In this document: piece by piece, positions 33,912 to 45,178 of the stretch
How positions within the stretch are numbered: position 1 is the first letter of the stretch
Layout of the letters: every line of letters starts with the position of its first letter
NCBI GenBank assembly: GCA_918026815.1
Contig: CAKJVC010000182.1
Coordinates: 248,001 to 312,000 of the forward strand
DNA length: 64,000 bases
DNA from: Chalara sp. BL73
Taxonomy: Eukaryota; Ascomycota; Leotiomycetes; Helotiales
Direction of reading: 5' to 3'
Notes under the pieces: model-generated
Told to the model about the DNA's origin: nothing
The model's database searches: none
The model's input: the letters and a program-made list of their open reading frames with translations, nothing else
Program-made: the position numbers and the translations under genes

Positions 33912-36533
33912 ATGGCGGAAGTTGTTGACAATGCTTTTGTGGAATTCCAAATCTTTAATCCTGGGCCGATTCGTGAAGATCGTCGCTCTGACAAAGATGT
34001 AGAGATGGCTGAGGTCGATCTTGATGCTGCTGGCGAGACAGAAGCATCTACAGAAACTTCATCAGCATCAGAGCGCTTAATTATCGCAGTTGATTTTGGA
34101 ACAACATTTTCTTCGGTAGCGTATGCGACAGTCAATAAAGACTCTCCGGCAAACGCTCATGGCTTGGCCGATATCAAATGCATCTCTAAATTCCCAGACG
34201 ATTACCACGTAACTAGCAACGCCTACGATCCGGAATCCAGCCGAGAGGATGTTCCCACCGAATTGTGGTACAACCTCGATGCCCCAAAGACTCACACGCC
34301 CCCTGCTTCTCATGCAAGTAGCGGACGGTCGGACTCATTGGCTAGTAATGGGAGCGATTCTGAGATGGATGGGGAATTCACCGACGACGAAGACCGAGCA
34401 AATGATCGCCTTTTCTGGGGGTTTGGGGTACAGAAATACCTCAAGAAAATGGACATCCCAAAGGACGGAACCACACGCCTTACTCGCTTCAAACTGATGT
34501 TAGACGAAAAGAAAGATGAAACGAACGACGTGCGCAGCGAACTCCTTCCAATAATCAAGAAACTAAAGAGAAGAGAAGTCATCAGAGACGTTGGAGACTT
34601 GATAAGAGACTATTTAGAGCAGCTATTCATGCACACGAAGACTGAATTACAAGGTCTTCGGGTATTAAAAGACAATACAACTGTCGAGCTCGTCTTGTGC
34701 GTACCGGCGGTTTGGCCATCCAAAGCATGTCGCATCATGCAGGCGGCGATGCTTGAAGCTGTGAAGCTCTCTGGCCTTGGTGCTTGGACGAACTATAGTC
34801 TCGATAACCTATTTATTGTTTCTGAGCCCGAAGCAGCTGCTGCGTGTGTTTTGGCAGAAGACAACAATGATATTTACGTGAGTAACTCGAAGGGGCCTCG
34901 CTTCCTCATTAATATCAATAGGCCAGCGAAACAATAGTTGTTATAGACGCTGGAGGAGGGACAATCGATGCGATCACCTATAAGATCACCAATTCAAAGC
35001 CTCTAAGATTATCCGCCGAGGTTGTTCCATCAACTAGTAAGTTCTTCTACCTCACTCAATTTCCGGTTATATTTACAGGATCTAGCCAAACTCTGTGGCG
35101 CAAGTTACATAAATGAACGATATCAGAAACTCTTATTAGATCGACTAAATGAGGAAACATATCTTGAAAAAAATGGTAAAACAATTAAGAGTATCGTCGA
35201 AGCAAAGGTCATAGATTTTGAGAACGGAGAGAAGAGGCAGCTCAATACGCAAAAGGAAAAGTTTGGGGTTCAACGAGTGTATATTGACGATTTAAGAAGA
35301 GACGACGCTAAGAAGTTTACGCAAAATAGATTGTCGATTACCAGGTAGGTACTGAGGCTTTGTTGGGTATGATGCTGATTGAGCATGATACTAATATATG
35401 CTTAGACGCGAAATGAGAGTTGTCTTTGAGCATTCTCTAGAAGGTGCTGCTGATTTGCTTACCGAGCAGCTTGAATTATTGAAAGCGAAGGGGCACCCTG
35501 TGCAGGTAAGTTGAGGACCCTTTCGTACTACTATGTATGTTTTTTGATGTTAGGAATCACTACTGATATCTCAAAAGAAAGTAATTCTTATCGGCGGCTT
35601 TGGGCAGTCACCTGCTCTACGTGCTCGCCTCAAAGCAGTGCTTGCATCTGAGAGAAACTCACTTGATGAGGAAATTGAATTCTTGACTCCTAATTTACCG
35701 TAAGCCAGCTATCTGCTGATAACTCAGAACATGCGCTGAAATGCCAATGCTTGACAGATCGACAGTGGTAGCGCGAGGCGCCGTTCTTCGAGCTCTCAAT
35801 AAAGATTCCGGTCCACGTAGAATTACTGATTGCAGCTATGGTTTCCTACGAACGGAGCCTTGGGAGCCAGATCAAATCCCTGCACACAGTAAAGTTAAAT
35901 GCCATATTGACAAAGCAGACGGCGAAAAATATGTAGACAACACTATTGATTGGATCATTGTGAAGGTCTGTATGGTGTTTACTAAGGACGATATTTGACT
36001 GTGGATAACCATTGATTTGTATAAAGCTGACAGAGCCCTTTGAAGAATCAGGAACTACCATACCATAAGGAATTCGAACCTATTATTGTCAAGCATACAT
36101 TTCCACAAAATAGGAAAGAATTAATCTGTATTGAGGAGGTTTATGTCTCTGATTATGAGCACGAGTCTCACTACCGAAAATCGCATGCAATGAACAAAGG
36201 TCAGATATTCCCCAGCAAATCAGCACAAGCTAACGAAGCATGATTGTAGGCGCAGAATTTGCAGGGAAGATCGTGGTGAATATGACGTTCCTCAAAGACA
36301 AAGGCTACATAAAACTCCAAGCACCGTCTATTTACAGCACGTACTCGGGGCCAAAGGCTCCACAGCATTGGTCGGTGGAATTCCAGCTGGTGATGATTGT
36401 AGATGGCCGAAATCTACGGTATGAGGCGCGTTGGCCGATCCCCGACGATAATGACCAAAATCACCACGAACAGAGCGTGCAGGAAAGGGGTCAGATTAGC
36501 ATTGCAGCAGCCTTTAAGCCCGGAACTGCATGA
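33912..36533 (+). CDS. HSP70-superfamily ATPase of the fungal HSPA12-like type
   Basis: Eight exons are proposed: 33912..34877, 34922..35036, 35086..35344, 35406..35505, 35578..35699, 35758..35965, 36034..36199 and 36250..36533, giving about 739 residues. ATPase marks are present: phosphate-1 loop IIAVDFGTTFSSVAY (residues 57-71), phosphate-2 loop VVIDAGGGTIDA (about 327-338) and the adenosine motif VILIGGFGQSPALRARL (about 480). An acidic insertion (DSEMDGEFTDDEDRAND) follows the first subdomain. The C terminus lacks the canonical HSP70 peptide-binding domain and EEVD tail, as usual in these divergent fungal proteins. Many Leotiomycetes carry many copies, often in accessory regions. Client and role are unknown. 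Eight exons in 2.6 kb is intron-rich compared with the neighbours. Confidence 0.8.
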
Positions 36534-36699
36534 AAGATAATGTACGCAATACTCCTGGATTAGAACAAATTAAGCTTTCCCTTATTTACTAGAATTAGAC
36601 TAGCTATTGTTATAAGTCTGGAGGTGGATTCCAGTTGCAGTATGATCAGCTATACACTTTGCAGGAAGAGGCGTTTAGGTCTTGAACTGAAAGCATAAT

Positions 36700-37165
36700 A
36701 TTTTTGTAGGTTTCTACGGTAACTATGTACAATAAAAAAGTAACTAACTATAACCAAGCGCATTCGGCGCTTTTGTATACCTGCTTTTTTAAGCTTTATT
36801 TTAAAACATATAATATTTGTTTTTATATTTATATCGGCCTTTTTGTTTTTTACTTTTTTTTAGTTTTTTAGTTAAAAAACAGTACAACAACCAATATACA
36901 CAATTATTTTTCTATGCCAACTATACAACTTTTATGCTCTTTGGTTGTGCAGTATTTTTATATTGGGCGACACACCAGGGGATACCTTTATTGCTATTAT
37001 AAAATATAATTGTAATTTTATTAAAAATTACGTGACAAAATTGCAGATTACTTTCTTTTTAAATAGCAGGCCAAGCAAAAATAAAATTAAAATAATGACC
37101 ACTTTCAAAAATCAAGTTTGGAAGCTTATTCTGAATATAGTAACATAGAGTTTATATTACTGTCC
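36700..37165. repeat. AT-rich island, possible RIP-decayed repeat
   Basis: This block is dominated by A/T runs with many TA dinucleotides (for example 36780-36870 and 36960-37060) and stops in all frames, in contrast to flanks near 45-50% GC by eye. In filamentous ascomycetes such islands are usually repeats degraded by repeat-induced point mutation. No terminal repeats or transposase remnants are recognisable here. Confidence 0.4.
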
Positions 37166-38018
37166 TAGTTATAACTGGGTTTTGCAATTGTTGAGGAGAT
37201 GTACAGCAGCATCATAAAAGTGCCCGCGCACAGTCGGCTGGTACGCCGCTACTTGGAATCGGATTCTGGGTAGTCAGGCGAGAATCCTGTCAATCCTTCC
37301 TCGGGCTCTGGGGGGTAAGATTTTACAATCTTAACTATGACACAAGCAAAACGAGCACTAAAAGGGTCATTTCAGATCTGATTCTGGCGTCGGTGAAAGG
37401 ACTGGTGAAAGAGCGTAAACCTCTCTATTTGCATCGGAGGAAATTTATTTCTGCAGCTCTGCAGCCCTGCAGCTCGGACTGGCCGGGCGTGTTTGGAAGG
37501 ATAACTGGTCTTCAATTTGTTAGCGGGATGGATTAAATTTTCCTTGTCTTTGATGGAAAGCGACATCTGGACTTGACTCGAGATGCATACAACCACTGCT
37601 GAGCTGAGCTTTACGGTATTCGATACCAGCATAATCTTGTCTGGTTTGATGCCCAACTCGTAAGTGAGGACCCTGAGAGCGCCGCACGTGGGTCTGGCTA
37701 TTTTGCAGCATTGGTCCCCAAATCGGCAGTGTATATATTATTTCAAAGGGATACGAACATGACGGCTTCCCCGTGCCACCCTTGCCATGAATTGCATTGA
37801 ATGGGCTATAAGGTACCCTGAAACCCTTGCGAGCAACTAACCTTACATGCTTTTGCACGGTGTTGCCTATTATTGCACGTTCCTGTCCTCCCTATCCCGT
37901 TGCAAACCTTTAAGAACCTAGGCTAGAAAAAAAATCGCCGACTATTCGCGATACCTGCCACTGAATCGGAAATATCCCTCTGCAATTTCTTCATAACCTG
38001 CTGCTCTATTTGGACCTT

Positions 38019-38143
38019 TCACTCCTTTTCTTCGTCGTCGGCCTCATCATCGTCGAAGAAGACGCGGGCGGGCAGGAAACCATCCCCACAGACCTTGATT
38101 CTTTCCTTGTCCTTTGCAATCTTGTTCACGTCTACATATTCCC
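38019..38143 (-). other. possible orphan terminal coding exon
   Basis: On the minus strand a frame beginning after a candidate acceptor CCCAG reads GEYVDVNKIAKDKERIKVCG followed by DGFLPARVFFDDDEADDEEK and a stop. The composition is strongly protein-like, with an acidic tail. The frame is closed by a stop just upstream, and no upstream exon could be joined. It may be the last exon of an unrecognised small gene or a relic. Confidence 0.3.
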
Positions 38144-38847
38144 CTGGGCAGTCATAAACTTACGCCCCGTTTCATCAAGCCCAGATCACCGTATTAGGCA
38201 GACATAGGAGGAAGATAGATGGGTTACGGATGAGGGGGATGTCAGGGTAGAAATATTTGTCCCTAGTATCCGTTTCAAGTGCCCCTCCTAACAGGAGACG
38301 GCTGAAATTGGGATAGCCAACGCAAAAACTAAAAGTCGTTGATGCCGAGTGATCGTTCCGTAAGCTCATATAGCACGGAGCGGTCCCGAAGCAGAGTTAT
38401 CACAATGAGACCAGCGCGGAGATTGAGAGCGCTTAACGGCGGTATTTAGGGAAAACGTGGGGCTGGAGGGACGACAAGGGGCATGAAATATGGAGACCGC
38501 AGTAACTAAATTCTTAGTACCTAGGAGGGGAAGAGATGATTTATGTACCAAACATCAAAGTGGTCACTAAATTGCTTTTCTTTGTGGAGCCAAGCTTCGG
38601 AAACGACTGAGTTACTCGTCAAACCAAAATATCAGCAGGTAGCCGCACATGATTCAGAAATTACACTCAACCAGCTAAGATGAGGTTTGTGTGTGAAACT
38701 ATATCTCACAACACTAACTTCCCATCCAGCACGAAAAAAAGAATATCATCCTCAAAATTCAACCAAGCCATAAAATCTCATGAAATGATACAAACAGATA
38801 CATTTTCCCAGCATTCACGGCACATTCTGTACGTCATCGTGTCATAT

Positions 38848-39913
38848 CTAGCCACGAAGAGCGGCATGCAAATCCCGTGTAGCCCAGCGCCTCTCTGCAT
38901 TTCCGCCAGTGCTTGGCGTGAAAAGGCTCGTGGCATTCCTGATCAGGTTTGAGACCCTTAGGATCTTTTCTAGAGTTATCAGCTCCGTCTTCCGGCTCCA
39001 TCCGAGCTCCACGGGCAGCTTCTCGTTTTCTGGTTGTGGTCAGCGTAGCTCTTTGCATATCTTCCTTCCCCCTTATCCCCTTCACCCAACCAAGACAAAG
39101 AAGGAGCAAAAGATAAAGAGAAGGAAAAATTGGAGAAGAGAACTCACCAAACAAAAACTCCACCAAATCCCGCTTCACGGTCCCAAGCTCTAGATCCCCA
39201 AAGGCGATGATCGGCGCGGCGACCTCGCCTAGCGAGAAGGCTTCCGTGGTGGTGGTGAATCTGTATGTGGGGTTGAACGCGCGGGAGGTGATCTGGCGCG
39301 CGAGCTTGGAATTGGCGAGCATGGTCGCGGAGAGGAGAGGGTCGGTCCAGTAGGATTTCGTTTCCGCGAAGACGGTGGCGTTGAAGACGTGGTTGTTGCC
39401 GAAGAAGGCGTCGGTACGGCTCAAGCTGGCGTCGTGCTCGAGGAGGTTGTGGACGTTCAGCTGGTCCCTGAGAGGTGGTTAGTATTCTGGGTTCTTATGG
39501 GGGAGGGGAAGGAGGGTGATGAGATGGGAGCGGCTGGCAAGACGTACAGGGTGAAGAACGTTGCGTTGGGTTCTGGGTTCGCGATGATGGCTTGGTCGAA
39601 CATGATGGTCGCGAGCGCGGAGTCAAAGTTCAGCGCGTTGCCCATGGCGCTGATGACCGCTTCCCGCGTGATGTTCCTGCCGTCGTGTGGGATGAAGCCG
39701 TGGTTAGCGAGCGTGTTCATCATAGGGCATGGCCCTCGGACTAGCAGTTCAGTTATCAGCGTCTATATAGGCCATCCGCGAGCGAGCAAACTCACAATCG
39801 CCTGGGCCGCCGGGAGCCCAAGTATAGAACGACCCTCCTGACGCGGGTGGATAAAATGGCGTTGCGGCAACGAAGCCAAAAGCCATAGCGATGGGGAGTA
39901 GGGGAAGCTGCAT
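38848..39913 (-). CDS. secreted heme-thiolate peroxidase (chloroperoxidase family)
   Basis: Four exons are proposed: 39913..39796, 39740..39548, 39467..39148 and 39029..38848, giving about 270 residues. Residues 1-18 form a signal peptide (MQLPLLPIAMAFGFVAATP). The heme ligand motif RGPCPMMNTLANHGFIPHDG has the proximal cysteine of PF01328. Later comes the EHDASLSR.D segment that carries the distal Glu-His-Asp residues of the family, then FGDLELGTVKRDLVEFLF and ENEKLPVELGW. The length matches typical family members (250-420). The family performs peroxide-dependent oxygenation or halogenation outside the cell. The last intron (about 118 bp) is longer than its neighbours. The first ATG giving a clean signal peptide was chosen over upstream in-frame ATGs to 40030. 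Confidence 0.85.
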
Positions 39914-41136
39914 GATGGCTTTGATATTGGGGGAGAGAGAGGGTAAAGCTAGTGTTGAGAAGCAACTGGTGATTTCTGTGTAGGTGAGAACAACGAGGTA
40001 TTTAACACTTGACAACATCTCCAGCATCATGCGCCATACATCCGAGATACCTTGATAATCCGAATGGGTTGCCTCTCCAAGTTAAGTCGTTCACAGTCTA
40101 TAAACTGCTATATCTACATAGATTCTATTATGAAGTCGGCATACAAGCCTCAATTGTACCTAGCTTGATGCAACCGGAACGGAGAATTGGTCGGGTTTAA
40201 CGTCGATCTGGGGCGACCGTTGAATGAACTGCCGATCAATGGCAAATAGGTGACCAATGAGTAGAGGGATATTACATACACGTCTCCCCTCACCGCGTGT
40301 CCCGTTTCCTCTATGGTGGATGTTCTGGCTTTGTCTCGATGCCAAGCTTGCCCCTTGAATTTGGCGATGCATTTCGTATTCTAAGCGGAGCGAATACGAA
40401 GTGGAGAACTAAGGCCTCGCACTTCGCACTTCGCACATGTACGTTAGCGCTTGGCAGCGTTGTCTTGAGAATTTCTCAATACTTTTGTATAGTTCTTTTT
40501 GTCAAAAACACTATAATATATTTATCGATTGCTTCTTTTATAAGGCCGATAAATGTAGCTTTTGTAATATTATATACTTTATGCTTGGTTCGAGAGCTAT
40601 GATAAATATTTGTGGTGAGCGCACGGACGTAAAATAGGCATATACGAAGTACGATGCTGTTGCTTGTTTTCGCCATGAGCTCCGGACTAATGACAAGCCT
40701 TAGAATAAAAGGAAATCTTGCATGTTCATGCAGGTACTAGCATTTGAAGTATAATGGCATGCAATGCACTTTGAATTTCAAAAATGACCGTCTGGGTCAT
40801 GACATAAGCAGAGAAAAGGGGAACTCTATGTACCTCATATGCAGACCATTCTATATCCTTCACAACAGACCCCCCCCCTCCTCCCCCCGCCCCAACCAAA
40901 ATATCCAACTTATCCTGTGGAAGGACTTCGTTTCTATGAAACCAAAGTCTTCTGGGACCCCGATGCCATCGAAGTCAATGAATGCATCCCACCTTATCCA
41001 TCTCAGAAACAATACATAAGCACCCCAAAATAAGCAACTTGCCCTGACCGAGAACCACCCCCGCTCTGACGGCATATATCGACCTTTGAAATGCCAAACA
41101 CTCGTCAAGCTCCAAGCGTGCCCTGAAAGCCCCAGC

Positions 41137-41299
41137 TCAATCTAAAGTGGGAGAGAGCATGCCAAGCGCCTCTAGCTTCGGGTCTTCCCGCGATTTCTCT
41201 CCGCATCGCCCACCCATGACGGCGTCTTGGCGTGCAATCGCAATGTTTTGTTGCGCGTCGGTGTGCGGTTTCCGCCACTTATCGTGGTTTGGGAATCGC
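41137..41299 (-). other. possible terminal coding exon of an unmodelled gene
   Basis: After a candidate acceptor (ATATTTCAG, ending at 41300) a frame reads RFPNHDKWRKPHTDAQQNIA, then IARQDAVMGGRCGEKSREDP and KLEALGMLSPTLD, then a stop. Third positions and composition look coding. The upstream exon is not clear; a GTATGT donor candidate lies at about 41627 on the same strand. The family is unknown. Confidence 0.3.
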
Positions 41300-41860
41300 C
41301 TGAAATATATCATTCAGACGAGAAAAGTTTGTTGGCTTTGGAGGTGTAGTTCTTTTGGGGGTATATATTTTGGGTGGGTGGAGGGATGTAAAGGTTTGTT
41401 GTTTATTCGCATTTGTTGCTCATAACGTAGGGTTCGTCGACTTTATTCCGGAAGGTATCTTTAAGTTAGGGTGCTGCGATGCGGGAAATCGCTTCTGTTG
41501 ATGAGTGCGTGATGATACGTGCATTCTTCTTCGTGATCTACTTCGTCTTGCACTGGAAAAGTTAGGAAGTGATCCCCGGCCAATTAACATCCTGGCGGCC
41601 CAGATCCGCTTCACATACATTGTACAACACAAGAACAGCCTCTCAATCTACCCTTCCAGTAAGAAAAACCACCCCATTAAGCAGAGCGTGCCAGCCAAAA
41701 CTAAATGACGAAGCCATCAAAGGCCTTCTCGCGGCCCTCCGCCCTCCCTCAACCGCTTCCCTCACTCCGAACCTTAAGCACTCGCTGTCCCGTAAATATT
41801 TCTGGGCCACACGCAAGACTCCATAGGAAACGGACAAAAAGGGGGATCCTTTTTCTTATT

Positions 41861-41884
41861 TAAAAACAAAACAAAACAAAACAA
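41861..41884. repeat. (AAAAC)n microsatellite
   Basis: About four to five perfect copies of a 5-base A-rich unit occur in noncoding sequence. Confidence 0.8.
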
Positions 41885-42529
41885 GAGATAGAAGAGAGCA
41901 AGACACGTAGCGAGATAAGCACAGGTGATATGACAGATCGTATAAGCAAGCTTTCTTCGCTCGATATCAAGTCTGCATCGAACATACGTATCGCACCATA
42001 TGAAGCTTATCCAAGTCCCCCTCTCTCGGCGACCTCGAAAGATACAGTAAACGCCCCCCTCGAAGGGGGGGGAGGGGGAATAACCCATCCGCAGCACCAG
42101 CCTGAAACATGAAACATGCAAATCCTATATCAAAAGCAAGCACAAGCCAAGATATCACCACTTGCTCGCTAAACTAGCGTAACCAGCGGAAGGACTTTCG
42201 AAGGACGAGGAGTTCGTGGATGGTTGTCCAAGGCTTGATATCCAGATCAGCCCTATATGGGTGAAATAATGATGTATATACGACATTTTTCTTAAAAAAG
42301 AATGTATTGGTGTGGATTGGAAAGGAAGGGAAGAAAAGGAGAGCGGGGGAGGGGGCCTCAGCATGCACATATAGTGGTCTTGGGGGATAAACCACGGAAA
42401 ACGAAAAATGATAAAGCGAAGAAAGCAGTTTGATTGGAGGGGGTGAATATTGTATTTCCAAGCCAGCATATCTCATAAAGTTCGTAAACATCCTTGCATC
42501 ATATTCCCATAACTTTCGTTCCCGCCGTC

Positions 42530-44352
42530 TCATCTCGCGGTAGGATAAAACCGTCCGCCAACCCCGCGGTCTGGGCTCACGGGTCTCCGCTCGCGATCCC
42601 TTTCCCGGAAGCTCCTCCCGTCCGGGACGCCTCTCAGACCCAGCCCTTCTCTTTCCCACTCCCGTTCCCGATCCCACTCGCGTGGGCTACCTTCATGGCT
42701 GGTCGAAGGTCTCACAACCCGCGGCCGGGCGTCTCGATCTCGGTCCCTATCGAGTGGTATATCTCGCACTTTGTCCCTCTCCCTGTCCCTCCTCTTGTAA
42801 TCGCTCCCGCTGCTTCGATCTAGATCTCTGTCGTCCCTGCTAACTCTCCTCCTAGGCGGCGGATCCCGATCTTCTTCCGAGCTTTTGCTTCTGATACGCT
42901 CCGTCACTTCGCTCAGGTCTTTCCAGCGCACGTTGCCGTTCTTCGATGAATTTCGCGGCCGTTCAAATTCCCGATTGCCTAGCGTGAACGGAGAGGAGAG
43001 CTTTCCGCTCTGATCGAGAGGTATTGTATAGCTTCTGCGCTTCCTTTCTTCTTCTTCTCCTTCTCTGCCTCCGTGCACCCGCACATTCGGGCTCGGATGT
43101 GCCGAAACAGGTGATGCCGTTGGAGGTGCATATTCGAATCGGATTGATGGTCCTTCGGCCCTCAAATATGTTCGCGGCCGCGTATTTTTTGGGCTCCGCG
43201 GCTCTTCCCCTTCGGAAGAGGCATCTGAAGATATACTAACCCGTCGCGCATGCCGAGGATGGCTGTGCCGACGCACATGCTCATGATTAGGTGATTCGCG
43301 GATGTCTGGCGACGCCTGTGGAGTGGCACCTGGAGAGTTCATGTTCTCGGGTACAGAACGGCGGCGTGAGCGTGACAACCGTGGAGAGTCAGGACCCAGC
43401 GCTTCTGGGGCAAGGAACTCATGCGCTCGACGCGAGGGATCGGCGCGGGTCATTTTTGGTCTGACAGGTCTTCCAGAAGGCACTGAGACACCTGGAACAT
43501 GTGAAAATGGGATATCTCTTCGTGGTTGCGGATCCGGTCTGATATCAAAATAGTCCGACTTTGACCTAGAGCCCTCCTGTGCTTGACCGGGTCGTCTTTT
43601 GGCAGGGCCTGTCCTATAGCTTTCCCAAAGGCCTGACGGATCCTTAGGTGGCCGCGGAGGTAGGTCTGGCCGTCTTTCTTCATCTGGTGTTGCGCGCTGC
43701 CGCAGCCTTTGCGCGCAATGGTTGTGCCATTTCTCAATCACAGTATCTGGTACGAGCGGAAATGCTTCTATGGATAAATCCGTGGGAAACCCCTCCCCAG
43801 TATCAGGGTTGATGATGGGAAAGTTCGCGACCGCGTATTGGATAAATGGTACATGTTCCTCCGGCCCCAGTAGTATTTCTATCGACTGCCAGTTCACGAA
43901 TCCTTTAGTTGTCAAGGCTGGGATAGATGGAAGGGCGAAGGAGTCGCTGGTTGGTTGGAGGGTATGCTGACAGCCAGTTGACGCGTAGATCCATGATATC
44001 GAACGATGTGGCATGTCCACGAAGAGGGCTGCAGTACAACATAGATATTAGACCTTTGCTCCAATAGTGCTAAAGAAGGGACGGACGTACAATCGTAGTT
44101 TCCTCCGACAGCCTTGTAGAATGCGGCTAACTTTGCCGGCGTCAGGCACTTCTCGTTGGCATCGCCCAGGTGTTCGCTCTGCCAAACATTAGATTTACTC
44201 TGCTCCGACATTGGCGCACACAGAGCGCATTCACCGCGACTTACAATATAGTTTGCGATCCCTCTGAGCAACTGATCGAGGACCTTGGTGGGCTCCTTCG
44301 ACTTCTGAAATAGGTATCCATAGTAGGCTTTCGCATCTATTGGGTCCGGCAT
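42530..44352 (-). CDS. DUF7514-type conserved fungal protein with RD/RS-rich tail
   Basis: Three exons are proposed: 44352..44245, 44178..44091 and 44028..42530, giving about 564 residues; joins NYI-SEHLGD and NYD-SLFVDMPHRS keep frame. The N-terminal ~170 residues form a globular region (YYGYLFQKSKEPTKVLDQLL; CLTPAKLAAFYKAVGGNYDS; GFVNWQSIEILLGPEEHVPF; NPDTGEGFPTDL) that I recognise as the fungal DUF7514 pattern. The remainder is disordered and rich in Arg, Ser, Asp and Pro, ending in dense RD/RE repeats (about residues 440-550) reminiscent of RNA-processing proteins. Its function is not established. Long opposite-strand frames here come from the Arg/Asp-rich coding. Confidence 0.75.
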
Positions 44353-45178
44353 CTTCAACAAATGCACTTCAGCAGATAATCGTGATCGGGCGGCGGTTCA
44401 ATTCTCATATTTCGAATGTCGCGCGCGAGATGTTGAATATCGGGAGGAGGCGGGGAGAGATCAGATCAGATCAGGGTATCGCAGCGGTTTAATGTGCAAC
44501 ATCACACCGTGATGCCGAGTGGGTCGAACATGAAAGCGGTGAAGGCGACCGTCCACTGGTGATCGTTTGGGCCACCACGGAAAGGCGAAGCCCTGAATAA
44601 GCCTCACGATGGATGAACAACGTGGATCATGCATGTTTTATAAATAGGACAGAGGATTTCCGGATGTCATATACAGCATTGAGATTCTTGAATAAAGCCT
44701 TTCTTGTACGAGTGTTAGAGTATAGGTAGTCTTTGTCTAAGGGAGGGTCATAGTGATCACCATGGGGTTTTCCCGGAGACACTAAAGAAAGTGGATATCC
44801 CGATGAGGAATGTAATCACCATCTGCACCGAGCGTTCGGAGTGATGTCAAGGTCATGAGGCTCATGGCAATTTTCTAGGATATTAACTCTATGCAAAATG
44901 TGTAGAAGAGTTCACAGGTTATCACATCTTCAACACAATTTTCGAGCCAAAACCATTAACGTCAAAACAACGCGACTGTGTGAAAATTATTATTACCGCT
45001 AACTACTATGTATGGATTATCATTTATTTACGGGTGGGGTATCATATTTATCTCCCTTATATTCCAGCTTCTCGACATTTTAGTTTTCAACCAGATCCCC
45101 CAAAAAAGTCACGCTCCAAACGCCTTGCTTAAAGCCAAAATCTTCAAGGAAAAAAAAAAAAAAGCCAACCGATCGTGC
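44353..45178. other. intergenic region with a short tandem repeat
   Basis: This lies between the DUF7514 gene start and the arrestin gene stop. A small GATCA tandem repeat sits at about 44459-44475. A poly-A run occurs at about 45151-45162 and the 44930-45060 part is AT-rich. No gene is seen. Confidence 0.5.

Larger units (their letters stand above)
36534..38847. other. 2.3 kb gene-poor region with an AT-rich island
   Basis: No complete gene is recognised. 36700-37165 is very AT-rich (listed separately). A possible orphan coding exon lies on the minus strand at 38019-38143. The remainder has only short meaningless frames. Confidence 0.45.
39914..42529. other. 2.6 kb region without a confirmed gene
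   Basis: No complete gene can be modelled. 40440-40640 is AT-rich. Coding-like but unassignable frames occur at 40839-41033 plus, 41137-41299 minus and 41505-41826 plus. A C-rich run lies at about 40870-40893, and an (AAAAC)n microsatellite at about 41862-41884. Confidence 0.4.

Noticed and set aside
40860..40895. C-rich run considered as a functional element
   Set aside because: A simple homopolymer-like tract in noncoding DNA; no structure or context to support function.
42494..43970. Several plus-strand frames opposite the DUF7514 gene
   Set aside because: They mirror Arg/Asp/Ser-rich codons; the minus-strand gene is continuous with spliced conserved N-terminal exons.
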